Positions 44,177 through 56,482 of a stretch of DNA of 64,000 nucleotides are shown here, in pieces. Each line of letters opens with the position of its first letter. Position 1 is the stretch's first letter. Below the pieces are notes generated by a model. It worked only from the letters and a program-made list of their open reading frames with translations, ran no database searches and had not been told where the DNA came from. The translations under genes were made by a program, and so were the position numbers. The stretch covers positions 1 to 64,000 of the forward strand of contig CAVXNB010000002.1 in the NCBI GenBank assembly GCA_963763085.1, given 5' to 3'. This stretch comes from CAVXNB01 sp963763085. Its GTDB lineage: Bacteria > Actinomycetota > Acidimicrobiia > Acidimicrobiales > Bog-793.

Positions 44177-45624
44177 CGCCCCGCCGGGACGCCGTGCGGG
44201 CGGTGGGGGAGATCCTCGTCCGTGGCGGGACCGTCGTCGACGAGACGGGCGCTCGGCGGGCGGACGTTCTCCTGCGGGACGGCCGGATCGCTGCCGCCGA
44301 GGAGTCGATCGACGTGCCGAGCCGCGCGGTCGTGCTCGACGCGGACGGTTGTGTGGTCGCCCCCGGCCTCGTCGACCTCCACGCCCACCTGCGCGAGCCG
44401 GGCGGCGAGGTGGCCGAGACGGTCGAGTCGGGCTCGAGGGCGGCGGCGCTCGGCGGTTATACAGCCGTGCTCGCCATGCCGAACACCGAGCCGGCCATCG
44501 ACTCGGCCGCCGTCGTGCGCGACGTGCTCGCGCTGGGCGAGACAGCCCTGGCCCAGATCGCCGTCGCGGGAGCCATCACGATCGGCCGGCGGGGTGAGCA
44601 CCTCGTTCCGATGGCGGAGCTGGCGGCGCTCGGCGTGAGGCTGTTCACAGACGACGGGCGGGGCGTGCAGCACGCCGGCTTGATGCGCCGGGCGCTCGAG
44701 TACGCGTCGGGCCTCGGCGTCGTCCTCGCCGAGCACTGCGAGGACGAGGACCTCGCCGCAGGCGGGCACATGAACGAGGGCGCCTGGTCGAGCCGGCTCG
44801 GAATCGCGGGACAGCCCGCGCTCGCCGAGGAGGTGATGCTGGCGCGCGATCTCGCCCTCGTGCGGCTCACCGGCGCCCCGATGCACTTCCTCCACCTGAG
44901 CACCGCCGGCGCCGTCGAGATGATCCGCCGGGCCAAGGCCGACGGCCTCCCGGTCACGGCGGAGGTCACGCCCCATCACCTCTCGCTCTGCGACGCAGCT
45001 GTCGCGAGCTACGACCCGGTCTTCAAGGTCAACCCCCCGCTGCGTACCGTGCTCGATGTCACGGCCGTGCGAGCCGGTCTTGCGAGCGGCGCCATCGATG
45101 CCATCGCGACCGATCACGCGCCGCACGCGCCCGAGCGCAAGGACGACCCCTTCGACGAGGCGCCTCCGGGCATGCTCGGCCTCGAGACCGCGCTCGCTGT
45201 CGCCTACGACGCCCTGTGCCTCGAGCCGGACGCCGGCGATGTCGAGCGTGCCGGGGCGGGCGCCGGCGCCGGGGCGGGCGCTGGCGCAGCCGCCGGCGCC
45301 AGCGCAGCCGCCGGTGCCGGCGCCGGTTGGGTGCCGGCCGGTGGCGGGCCGGAGATGTCGGTGAAGGATCTGCTCGGGTTCTTGTCGTGGCGGCCGGCGC
45401 GCATCGCCGGCCTCGACGGTGCCGGCCAGGGCGGGCCGATCCGCGCCGGTGCGGCGGCGAATCTCATGGTGTTCGACCCGACCGCCGAATGGGTCGTCGA
45501 CCGGAGCCGGCAGGCGAGCCGGAGCCGGAACACTCCATATGCCGGCCGCAGGCTCAAGGGCAAGGTCCGCCACACGGTGTTCGCCGGCGAGCCCGTCGTC
45601 GTCGACGGGGAGGCGCAGCGTTGA
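44173..45624 (+). CDS. pyrC: dihydroorotase
   Basis: 483-aa class I dihydroorotase, longer than the usual 425-430 aa. Zinc ligands are in GLVDLHAHLREPGGE. MPNTEPAIDS, LFTDDGRGVQHAG, AEHCEDEDLAAGGHMNEGAW, HFLHLSTAGAVEMI, EVTPHHLSL, KVNPPLRT and IATDHAPHAPERKDDPF cover all catalytic segments. The extra length is an Ala/Gly run (45250-45330, about 27 residues of AGAGAGA/AAAGAS type) after LEPDAGDVE, at a surface loop before MSVKDLLGFLSWRPA. TTGA overlap with carA. Confidence -1.
   Translation: MTPRRDAVRAVGEILVRGGTVVDETGARRADVLLRDGRIAAAEESIDVPSRAVVLDADGCVVAPGLVDLHAHLREPGGEVAETVESGSRAAALGGYTAVLAMPNTEPAIDSAAVVRDVLALGETALAQIAVAGAITIGRRGEHLVPMAELAALGVRLFTDDGRGVQHAGLMRRALEYASGLGVVLAEHCEDEDLAAGGHMNEGAWSSRLGIAGQPALAEEVMLARDLALVRLTGAPMHFLHLSTAGAVEMIRRAKADGLPVTAEVTPHHLSLCDAAVASYDPVFKVNPPLRTVLDVTAVRAGLASGAIDAIATDHAPHAPERKDDPFDEAPPGMLGLETALAVAYDALCLEPDAGDVERAGAGAGAGAGAGAAAGASAAAGAGAGWVPAGGGPEMSVKDLLGFLSWRPARIAGLDGAGQGGPIRAGAAANLMVFDPTAEWVVDRSRQASRSRNTPYAGRRLKGKVRHTVFAGEPVVVDGEAQR
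45250..45330 (+). repeat. GCCGGC-rich low-complexity insertion in pyrC
   Basis: Runs of GGGGCGGGCGCCGGCGCC-type units encode an Ala/Gly tract absent from other dihydroorotases. The same kind of motif marks the menD, mftA and etfA oddities. Confidence -1.
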
Positions 45625-46765
45625 GCGAGACCACCCAGGCGCGCGGCCGTCAGCTCGAGGCACGCCGGCAGCTCGAGGCACGCCGGCCCGCGCGGCTCGT
45701 CCTCGCGGACGGGGCTGTGTTCGAGGGAGAGGCGATGGGCGCGCTGGGCGACGGCGCCGCATCGCCAGCGGCGAGCTCGTGTTCAACACGTGCCTGTCGG
45801 GCTACCAGGAGGTCATCACCGACCCCTCCTACGCCGGCCAGGTGCTGGCGTTCACCTATCCCCACATCGGGAACTACGGCGTCTCGCCCGAGGACGAGGA
45901 GAGCCGCCGGCCCTTCTGCCGGGGCGTGATCGTCCGCGAGATCACCGACCGTCCCAGCAGCTGGCGCTCTGCGGAGAGCCTCGAGGTCTTCCTGCGGCGC
46001 CACGGCGTGCCCGGGCTGACCGGGATCGACACCCGCCGGCTCACCCGGCACGTGCGCGAGGCCGGGGCGATGCCGTGCGCGTTCGGGACCGCCTCCGAAC
46101 AAGAGCTGCTCGCCGCGGCGAAGGCCGAGCCTGGGACGCTCGGCGTCGACCTCGTCGCCGAGGTGACGACCGGCGAGCCGTACCGCGTCGGCGTGCGGGA
46201 CGCGGGCCGGCGCTACTCGGTCGTCGCCTACGACTTCGGGATCAAGACGACGATCCTGCGCAATCTCAGCCGGATCGTGGACGTCGAGGTGGTGCCCGCC
46301 ACGACGCCGGCGAGCGACGTGCTGGCGCGCCGGCCCGACGGCGTCTTCCTGTCGAACGGGCCCGGTGACCCGGCCGCCCTCGGCCACCTGGTGCGCGAAG
46401 TTCGGGCGCTCCTCGGTTCCGTGCCCGTGTTCGGGATCTGCCTCGGCCACCAGCTGCTCGCGAGGGCGTTGGGCGGTGAGACCTACAAGCTGCGTTTCGG
46501 GCACCACGGCGGCAATCACCCGGTGCAGCGGCTCGAGACCGGAGCCGTCGAGATCACGAGCCAGAACCACGGCTACGCCGTCGCCGACGGCACGGTCGCC
46601 GGCGCAGAGGTGAGCCACGTCAATTTGAACGACGGGGTCATCGAGGGACTCCGCTGCTCGGACGTCCCGGCCTTCAGTGTTCAGTACCACCCGGAGGCCG
46701 GCCCCGGCCCTCACGACGCCCGCTACCTGTTCGAGGAATTCCGCGACCCTCATGGCGGCCTGCTG

Positions 46766-46766
<1 letters not shown>
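45621..46766 (+). CDS. carA: carbamoyl phosphate synthase small (glutaminase) subunit, frameshifted
   Basis: Class I glutamine amidotransferase feeding ammonia to CarB. TTG 45621 overlaps the pyrC stop. Part 1 (LVLADGAVFEGEAMGALGDG) and part 2 (SGELVFNTCLSGYQEVITDP) are in different frames, switching at about 45765-45775. The glutaminase triad Cys is in FGICLGHQLLARALGG, and the His and Glu are in FSVQYHPEAGPGPHDARYLF. The called frame reads straight into carB, giving a seeming fusion. Removing one C at about 46747-46749 yields FEEFRDLMAAC and a TGA at 46764-46766 overlapping the carB ATG (TGATG), the normal arrangement. A short 18-bp direct repeat (QLEARR twice) lies near the start. Confidence -1.
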
Positions 46767-50098
<3,332 letters not shown>

Positions 50099-50102
<4 letters not shown>

Positions 50103-51055
50103 GGCGCCGGGCGACGGCATGGGCCGTCGACCTGGCGACGTCTGTTGCGAGCGTCCGGCTCGGCGCGCCCGTCATGACGGCCTCGGGAACCGCCGGGCAC
50201 GGAGCAGAGCTCGGCGCCTACTTCGATCTCTCGGCCATCGGCGCCGTCGTCGTGAAGTCGTTGTCCTTCGATCCGTGGCCCGGGAACCCGAGCCCGCGTG
50301 TCTGCCCGGTGCCCGGCGGCATGCTGAACTCCGTCGGTCTGCAGGGTCCTGGCGTCGAGGCCTGGCTCTCCCATGAGCTTCCGGCGCTGGCGCGCTCGGG
50401 TGCCAAGGTCGTGGCGAGCATCTGGGGCCGGAGGGTCGAGGATTTCGCCCGGGCGGCCGCGCTCCTGGCGGACGCGCCGGAGTGCCTCGTCGCCGTCGAG
50501 GTCAACGTGAGCTGTCCCAACCTCGAGGACCGCAGCCGCATGTTCGCCCACTCGCCGGTGGCGACCGCAGCCGCGCTGGAAGCCTCCGCCGCCTGCCGCC
50601 GGCCCCGTTGGGCCAAGCTCTCGCCCAACACCGCCGACCTTCTTGCCGTCGCCGAGGCCGCCCTCGGAGCGGGTGCCGAGGCGCTCACGCTGACCAACAC
50701 GTTGCTCGGGCTCGCGATCGACTCCGAGCGGCGCGCACCGGTGCTCGGCGCCGGCGGCGGTGGGCTCTCGGGCGACGCGCTTCACAGCGTCGCCCTGCGA
50801 GCCGTCTACGAGTGCAGGGCTGCGTTCCCCGATGCCGGCATCGTGGGGGTCGGTGGCGTGAGCGACGGGCTCGGTGCGGTGCGGATGCTGCTCGCCGGCG
50901 CCGACGCCGTCCAGGTGGGCACGGCGTCGCTGGCGAACCCGAGGGCCGCCGAACGCGTCCAGGCCGAGCTCGCCTCGTGGTGCGGCGAGCATGGCGTGAC
51001 CACGGTCCGTGAGCTCGTCGGGGCCGCGAACGAACAGCTGACGAGAAAGGAGTAG
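50099..51055 (+). CDS. pyrD: dihydroorotate dehydrogenase, class 1B-like
   Basis: 318-aa FMN enzyme. VRLGAPVMTASGTAGHGAEL starts the barrel. VVVKSLSFDPWPGNPSPRVC, GGMLNSVGLQGPGVEAWL and AVEVNVSCPNLEDRSRMFAH follow. The Cys in NVSCPN is the class 1 catalytic base position. LTNTLLGLAIDSERRAPVLG and AGIVGVGGVSDGLGAVRMLL complete the FMN site. Class 1B enzymes normally work with a PyrK iron-sulfur/FAD subunit, but none lies in this operon. GTG 50099 overlaps the carB stop. Confidence -1.
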
Positions 51056-51057
51056 CC

Positions 51058-51813
51058 ATGACGCTCGAGGAAGTTCCTGCTGCGGTGCGCGACCGCCTGG
51101 CGATTGCGCTCGACGTGTCGAACCTCGATGACGCGGTCGAGCTCGCCGGCCGGCTGCAGCCGTGGTTCTCGGTCGCGAAGGTCGGTTTGGAGCTCTTCTC
51201 CGCCGAAGGCCCGCTGGCGGTCGACGTGCTCCTGGAGGAGGGGTTTCGGGTCTTCCTCGACCTGAAGCTTCACGACATCCCGACGACCGTCGGCCGAGCG
51301 GCCCGCCGGATCGGCGCGCTCGGCGTGTCGTACGCGACCGTGCACGCGGCCGGGGGTGAGGCGATGCTGCAGGCCGCGGTCGAGGGTTTCGAGGAGGGAT
51401 GGGCCACGGCCGTCGACTCCGGCCAGCCGGCGCCGGGGGTGGCGGCCGCCGGGATCCTGGCGGTGACAGTGCTGACGAGCGACCAGGACGCCACGACCGA
51501 GGTCCTCGGCGCCCGGGCGTCGCTGGCGGCGAGGACGGGTTGTCTCGGAGTGGTCTGCGCGGCGGAGGATCTCGCCGTCGTCCGGAGGCGGGCACCTGGA
51601 CTCGTCACGGCCGTCCCGGGGATTCGCTTCACGGAATCGTCACACAACGACCAGGCCCGGGCGGCAGGGCCGGCGCAGGCGATTGCCGCCGGCGCCGATC
51701 TCCTCGTGGTCGGTCGGACCGTTACCGGCGCTGACGCACCCGAACTGGCCGCTCAGCGACTCGTGACCGAAGTGCGGGCGGCACTCGAGCGGCGGGCCCC
51801 GGCGGCGCACTGA
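51058..51813 (+). CDS. pyrF: orotidine 5'-phosphate decarboxylase
   Basis: 251-aa decarboxylase making UMP, of the group I (bacterial PyrF) type. RLAIALDVSNLDDAVELAG, AKVGLELFSAEG and FLDLKLHDIPTTVGRAARRI contain the Asp-x-Lys-x-His-Asp catalytic array. TVHAAGGEAML, LAVTVLTSDQD, VPGIRF and ADLLVVGRTVTGADAPELAA follow. RBS AAAGGAG precedes the ATG. It ends the pyr operon. In related genomes mihF commonly follows directly, but here 6.8 kb intervene. Confidence -1.
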   Translation: MTLEEVPAAVRDRLAIALDVSNLDDAVELAGRLQPWFSVAKVGLELFSAEGPLAVDVLLEEGFRVFLDLKLHDIPTTVGRAARRIGALGVSYATVHAAGGEAMLQAAVEGFEEGWATAVDSGQPAPGVAAAGILAVTVLTSDQDATTEVLGARASLAARTGCLGVVCAAEDLAVVRRRAPGLVTAVPGIRFTESSHNDQARAAGPAQAIAAGADLLVVGRTVTGADAPELAAQRLVTEVRAALERRAPAAH

Positions 51814-51835
51814 GCCGGCGCCCAGGGCGTGGCCA

Positions 51836-51920
51836 GTGCGGGGGCGGGGGCACGGGCAGGGCGTGGGGCAGGGCTAGGGCGGGGGCAGGGCGTGGGCAGG
51901 GCGTGGGCAGGGCGTGGGGC
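51836..51920 (+). repeat. G-rich tandem repeats (GGGCAGGGCGT)n
   Basis: GGGCAGGGCGT recurs three to four times in tandem (best at 51886-51918), preceded by degenerate variants. Many GGG runs lie on one strand, so G-quadruplex formation is possible. Confidence -1.
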
Positions 51921-52004
51921 AACTTCTTTTTTACGCTCAACTTGCCTCCAACTTTGGTTGCAACCAGTCTCTAAGTTGGAGGCAAGTTCGAAGAAAAAAT
52001 TGAC
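51919..52004. repeat. palindromic element, copy B (homologous to copy A at 35.8 kb)
   Basis: AACTTGCCTCCAACTT (51939-51954) pairs perfectly over 16 bp with AAGTTGGAGGCAAGTT (51973-51988). Between them the self-complementary TGGTTGCAACCA (51955-51966) can form a second hairpin. Outside, TTTTTT pairs with AAAAAA across a small internal loop. It shares CGCTCAACTTGC and GAGGCAAGTT with copy A, while the inner hairpin sequence differs yet stays self-complementary. Confidence -1.
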
Positions 52005-52112
52005 TGTGCCCGACCGGTCAGCCGCACCTCGGCCCCGCCGGCCGAGGGCTCGGCACCTCCGCCCGCTGCCTCTGAAAGTGAACTATCCCTGCACGCAACA
52101 TTACAGATGCGC

Positions 52113-52118
52113 TACGGT
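52113..52118 (+). promoter_or_regulatory. possible -10 TACGGT for the transporter operon
   Basis: TACGGT about 97 bp upstream of ATG 52215. The -35 region is weak, and the 5' leader would hold the AGGAGG ribosome site. Tentative. Confidence -1.
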
Positions 52119-52214
52119 TGTGCCTACGGACTCTCGCCCAGGGGGGCGATGGCCGCTTGTAGCACCATCGAGTTAGCCAACAAGGCACGCTGAATTCAGG
52201 AGGTCCGGCACGGT

Positions 52215-54215
52215 ATGTTACGAAAGCGCAAGCTAACCAAGTTCGCGACGGTGGGGCTGGCGGTTTCGTCCGCTGCGCTCGCCCTTGCGGCCTGTGGATC
52301 GAGTAGCACCGGTGGAGGAGCGTCGACGACGTCCTCGACGATGGCAGGGCATCACATGGTCAAGATCAACGGCGGCACGATGACCATCGCAGAAGCCGCT
52401 GCGGCTGGACCTAACTACATCTTCCCGATGATGGGCGGCGCGTACTTCAGCGTTTCGAACTTCCAGCTGATCTACCTTCTCTATCGCCCGCTCTACTTCC
52501 CGGGCGTCGGTACGACCCCGGACATCAACACAGGGCTCTCGGTCGCCCAGCTTCCCGTCTACACGAACGGCGGCAAGACGGTGACGATCAAGATGAAGGG
52601 GTACAAGTGGTCGAACGGTGAGACCGTGAGCGCCCAGGACGTCGTGTTCTGGATGAACCTGCTCAAGGCGAACGCCACGTCCTGGGCCGCTTACGCCCCA
52701 GGGCCGACCCAGTTCCCTGGCAACGTCGTGAACGTCGTCGCCAACAATCCGACCACGGTCACGTTCACGCTCAACGCGGCTTACAGCCAGCTCTGGTTCA
52801 CGAACAACGAACTGAGCCAGGTCTCGCCGCTCCCGATCGCCTGGGACATCTCCAAGCTCGGTGGCTCGCCTGGTTCGGGCGGCTGCTCGCACGCGGCCTA
52901 CACGGCGGTCAAGACGGCGTTGCAGACCATCAAGGGCACCCCGACGCTCGTGCAGACGTCGGCCGCCGCGAAGGACTGCGCCGCGGTTTACGCGTACCTC
53001 ACGGGCAAGACGAACGCCGGCGACCTTGGCACCTACGCCACGAACCCGCTCTGGCAGATCGTGGACGGCCCGTTCAAGTTGAGCGCCTACGACGCGACCG
53101 ACAATGGCGCCACCGTGGTTCCGAACAAGGCCTACTCGGGCCCCTTGAAGCCGTCGATCGACAAGCTCGTGATGGCTCCGTTCACCACCGACACCGCTGA
53201 GTTCAACGTGCTCGCCGCAGGCGGGGGCAAGATCAACATCGGCTACGTGCCGCCGCAGAACCTGCCCAAGTACTCGGGCAAGCCTTGGTGCGGCGCTGCC
53301 GGACCATGCGCAGGGGCCAACAACGCGCAACTGGCGCCGAACTACAACCTGGCTCCGGTCCTAGGCTGGTCGGTGAACTACTTCGCCATGAACTACACGA
53401 ACCCGACCTCCGGGCCGATCTTCAAGCAGCTGTACATCCGTCAGGCTCTGCAGTCGCTCATGAACCAGACCTTGTGGATCCAGCTGTACCAGTCGGGATA
53501 CGGAGCCCCGACCTATGGTCCGGTGCCGGTGTACCCGCCGACCAAGGACGCCACCTCACAGGAGAGCTCCAACCCGTACCCCTACAGCCCGTCGCACGCG
53601 AAGGCGCTGCTGTCTTCGCACGGCTGGACCGTGGTTCCCGATGGGACGACCACGTGCGCGAAGCCGGGAACCGCCGCCAACGAGTGCGGCGCCGGGATCC
53701 CCAAGGGCGCGGCGCTGAACTTCCAGTACCTGTACTACAACGGGGCTGTGTCGTTCGACAACCAGATCAAGGAGCTCGCCACGACCTGGGCGCAGGCCGG
53801 CGTGAAGCTGACCCTCGAGGGCAAGGCCTTCGGTGACGTCATCAGCACGGCGGCAACGCCATGCACAGCCGGGACGAAGTGCCCTTGGGACATCGCCAAC
53901 TGGGGCGGTGGATGGATCTACGCACCGGACTACTACCCGACCGGTGAAGAGATCTTCGCCACGGGCGCAGCCTCGAACTTCGGCCAGTACTCGGACAAGA
54001 CGAACGACGCCAACATCCTGGCGACGAACAAGTCGTCGTCGCTCCAGGCCCTGTACACCTACGAGAACTACCTCGCGAAGCAGCTGCCGGACATCTGGCA
54101 GCCCGACCCTCCAGGCGCAATTACCGAGATCGGGAAGAACGTCTGTGGCGTCACCCCGCAGAACATTCTGCTCAACTGGGTCGCCGAAAGCTGGTACTTC
54201 TGCAAGTCGAGTTGA
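52215..54215 (+). CDS. peptide-type ABC transporter substrate-binding lipoprotein (SBP family 5)
   Basis: 666-aa exported binding protein. A basic start (MLRKRKLTKFATVGLA) and hydrophobic stretch end in the lipobox ALALAACGSS, so it is anchored outside the membrane, followed by a Ser/Thr linker. NFQLIYLLYRPLYFPGVGTT, KMKGYKWSNGETVSAQDVVF with WMNLLK, and VDGPFKLSAYDATDNG match the DppA/OppA fold. A strong AGGAGG lies at 52199. The codon mix is less GC-extreme than neighbours, as often in highly expressed genes. The ligand (peptide, nickel or other) is not determined. Confidence -1.
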   Translation: MLRKRKLTKFATVGLAVSSAALALAACGSSSTGGGASTTSSTMAGHHMVKINGGTMTIAEAAAAGPNYIFPMMGGAYFSVSNFQLIYLLYRPLYFPGVGTTPDINTGLSVAQLPVYTNGGKTVTIKMKGYKWSNGETVSAQDVVFWMNLLKANATSWAAYAPGPTQFPGNVVNVVANNPTTVTFTLNAAYSQLWFTNNELSQVSPLPIAWDISKLGGSPGSGGCSHAAYTAVKTALQTIKGTPTLVQTSAAAKDCAAVYAYLTGKTNAGDLGTYATNPLWQIVDGPFKLSAYDATDNGATVVPNKAYSGPLKPSIDKLVMAPFTTDTAEFNVLAAGGGKINIGYVPPQNLPKYSGKPWCGAAGPCAGANNAQLAPNYNLAPVLGWSVNYFAMNYTNPTSGPIFKQLYIRQALQSLMNQTLWIQLYQSGYGAPTYGPVPVYPPTKDATSQESSNPYPYSPSHAKALLSSHGWTVVPDGTTTCAKPGTAANECGAGIPKGAALNFQYLYYNGAVSFDNQIKELATTWAQAGVKLTLEGKAFGDVISTAATPCTAGTKCPWDIANWGGGWIYAPDYYPTGEEIFATGAASNFGQYSDKTNDANILATNKSSSLQALYTYENYLAKQLPDIWQPDPPGAITEIGKNVCGVTPQNILLNWVAESWYFCKSS

Positions 54216-54264
54216 TCAGGCCGTAACGAGGCAAGTCGCCTTCGCCAGGCGTCTGAGGTGTGTT

Positions 54265-54296
54265 CCCCGGGCCACGACAAGCGTCGTGGCCCGGGG
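54265..54296 (+). promoter_or_regulatory. strong 14-bp hairpin between binding protein and permease
   Basis: CCCCGGGCCACGAC - AAGC - GTCGTGGCCCGGGG is a perfect stem with a 4-base loop and no T-run. Such hairpins after binding-protein genes often protect the upstream mRNA and lower permease expression. That role is inferred. Confidence -1.
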
Positions 54297-54436
54297 ATGC
54301 TCCTCCTGGCGGGGAGATCTCGATTTATTCGGCGGCTGCGTCGTGACCAAGTCGCCGCAGAGTTCGGCCTGTTAGCATCAGCACCCGGGACGCCCGGCAA
54401 AGTGGCCTGGTATCCCGAATGGGGAAGGAGTCGTGC

Positions 54437-55394
54437 ATGATCGGCTACCTCACTCGCAGAGTGGTCCAGGCGGTCATCGTGGTCCTCGGTGTCTGCGCGA
54501 TCACGTTCATCCTGTACCACCTGTTTCCGGGCGGGGTGAACTCGGAGGCCCGCATCATTCTCGGCCCCCGAGCGACGCCGGCTCAGCTCGGTTTGTTCAT
54601 AAACCAGAACGGACTGAACAAGCCGCTTTGGGAGCAGTTCGGGATCCTCGTCGGGCACGTGTTCACGTTCAACCTGGGGTACTCGTACAAGCTCAACGAG
54701 CCGGTGAGGACGATCATTCTTGCAGAAGCTGCCGAAGACGGTGCTCCTGCTCGGGCTGGCGACGCTCGTCACCGTCCTCGTCGCGATCCCGCTCGGCATC
54801 TTTCAGGTCCTGCGGCGGAACAAGCCGTCGGACTACGCGCTGACGACGCTGTCGTTCATCTTCTACGCAACGCCGACGTTCTTTCTCGGCATCGTCCTCA
54901 TCCAGTTGTTCGCCATCCACTGGCACATCTTCCCGCCCGAAGCGCCGCAAGGCAGCACGGTCGGCTCGATCCTGGCGAACTGGCAAGCCCTCGTGCTGCC
55001 GGTCTTCACACTCGCCGCCGTCTACGTCGCCGGCTTCAGCCGATATATGCGGTCATCGATGATGGAGGCACTCACTGAGGACTACGTCCGTACGGCGCGT
55101 GCCAAGGGGTTGTCCACGCGGCGGGTCAATTACGTGCATGCGTTGCGCAACGCGCTCATCCCGATCATCACGCTCCTTGGCCTCACGTTGCCGGCCATCG
55201 TGAGCGGCGCCCTGATCACCGAGGACGTCTTCAACTACCCGGGAATGGGGCTGGCGTTCTTCAACGCTGCCATCAACAACGATTTCCCGCTTCTCATCGG
55301 CACGACGCTCGTTGCGGCCGTTGCGACGGTCATCGGCTCGTTGCTCGCCGACATCCTCTACGCCGTCCTCGACCCCAGGATCCGCTATGTGTAG
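54437..55394 (+). CDS. ABC transporter permease, DppB-type, one frameshift
   Basis: Inner-membrane permease, about 318 aa after repair. ATG 54437 follows GGGGAAGGAG. MIGYLTRRVVQAVIVVLGVC and AITFILYHLFPG form TM1. The second part has KTVLLLGLATLVTVLVAIPL, then FIFYATPTFFLGIVLIQLFA. The cytoplasmic EAA loop is EDYVRTARAKGLSTRRVNYV, with ALRNALIPIITLLG and FNYPGMGLAFFNAAINNDFP. The frames join if one T is removed at about 54719 (IIL-QKLPKTVLL). It pairs with the next permease and the ATPase encoded convergently. Confidence -1.
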
Positions 55395-55438
55395 CCCACA
55401 GCCCGGCAGTCTGCCGGCGGCGCGAAGGACGGCCCGAG

Positions 55439-56425
55439 GTGATCCCCCTCAGCGACGCACCCAAATCGGCAGCGATCCTGACCGAAGCCGAGACGGTCCG
55501 AGGTGACGTCCCCCCAGGGCTCGTCGACCCCTCGTTGGAGGTCACCGAGGCGGGTGAAGCCGGCGGCGTCGGTGGCCTCGGCAGGATCATCCTGCGGGTG
55601 TTCGCCGAGAACAAGCTCGCCCTGGTCAGCGTCGGCGTGGTCGTGTTCATGCTGCTCTTCTGTTTCGTCGGGCCGCACATCTACCACACGGATCAGACGG
55701 ATCTGGTCGTGACGAACGCGAATCAGGTTCTCGCCCACCCGAGCAGCCAGTACCTCCTCGGTACCGACCCGAACGGCTACGACACCCTCGGGCGGCTCAT
55801 GTACGGCGGCGCAACGACTCTCGAGATCGCGTTGCTAGCGGCGGGGATCGCCACGGTTTTCGGGGTCTTCTTCGGGGCGATCTCCGGATACCTCGGTGGC
55901 GTCACGGATGCGATCATGATGCGGATCGTCGACACCGTCCTCTCCATCCCGGTCCTGTTCCTGCTGATCGTCATCGCCGCGATCCTCAAGCCCTCGTTCT
56001 GGCTGATCGTGTTCATCGTGGCGCTCGCAGCCTGGCTCGTGCCGGCGCGCCTCATCCGAGGCGAGACACTGACGCTTCGAACGCGGGAGTACGTCCAGGC
56101 AGTGCGGGCGATGGGGGGCGGCGGGAGCCGGATCGTGATGCGGCACATCATCCCGAACGCGGTCGGGACCATCATCGTGAACGCGACGTTCCAAATTGCC
56201 GATGCCATAGGCGTCCTCGCCGCTCTCGGCTTCCTCGGGTTCGGCGTGCCGGCCCCCGGCACCAGTTGGGGTCAGATGCTCTCGGACGGCATCAGCTACG
56301 CGCAGGAGGGCGCCTGGTGGCTCATCTACCCGGCGGGCGTCTGCATCATCCTGATCACCGTCTCCTTCAACTACATCGGCGACGCCTTGCGTGATGCCTT
56401 CGAGGTTCGCCTGCAGCGCCGTTAG
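55439..56425 (+). CDS. ABC transporter permease, DppC-type
   Basis: 328-aa permease. An acidic cytoplasmic N-terminus precedes LALVSVGVVVFMLLFCFVG. The DppC signature is LLGTDPNGYDTLGRLMYGG, then TTLEIALLAAGIATVFGVFF. The EAA loop TREYVQAVRAMGGGGSRIVM precedes RHIIPNAVGTIIVN. LAALGFLGFGVPAPGTSWGQ and INPAGV-like WLIYPAGVCIILITVSFNYI follow. The GTG start at 55439 is 44 bp after dppB. It ends at a hairpin shared with the convergent ATPase gene. Confidence -1.
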   Translation: MIPLSDAPKSAAILTEAETVRGDVPPGLVDPSLEVTEAGEAGGVGGLGRIILRVFAENKLALVSVGVVVFMLLFCFVGPHIYHTDQTDLVVTNANQVLAHPSSQYLLGTDPNGYDTLGRLMYGGATTLEIALLAAGIATVFGVFFGAISGYLGGVTDAIMMRIVDTVLSIPVLFLLIVIAAILKPSFWLIVFIVALAAWLVPARLIRGETLTLRTREYVQAVRAMGGGGSRIVMRHIIPNAVGTIIVNATFQIADAIGVLAALGFLGFGVPAPGTSWGQMLSDGISYAQEGAWWLIYPAGVCIILITVSFNYIGDALRDAFEVRLQRR

Positions 56426-56437
56426 CAACGCGCTAGG

Positions 56438-56453
56438 CCCCGCCGCCGCGGGG
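56438..56453. terminator. bidirectional GC hairpin between convergent transporter genes
   Basis: CCCCGC-CGCC-GCGGGG in the 57-bp gap between the two convergent stops. There is no clear T-run, so terminator strength is uncertain. Confidence -1.
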
Positions 56454-56482
56454 AATCGATCCCGCGGGCATGCGGTGGACGA

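Larger units (their letters stand above)
51814..52214. other. 400-bp intergenic region with G-rich repeats, palindromic copy B and promoter
   Basis: No gene is seen. In order it holds a G-rich tandem tract (51836-51920), the palindromic element (51919-52004), a GC-rich spacer, an AT-richer segment with TACGGT at 52113-52118, and AGGAGG at 52199-52204 before the transporter gene. Confidence -1.

Noticed and set aside
51919..52004. Rho-independent terminator of pyrF
   Set aside because: The T-run lies before, not after, the stem on the + strand, and the homologous copy A is in a divergent region where no terminator is expected.
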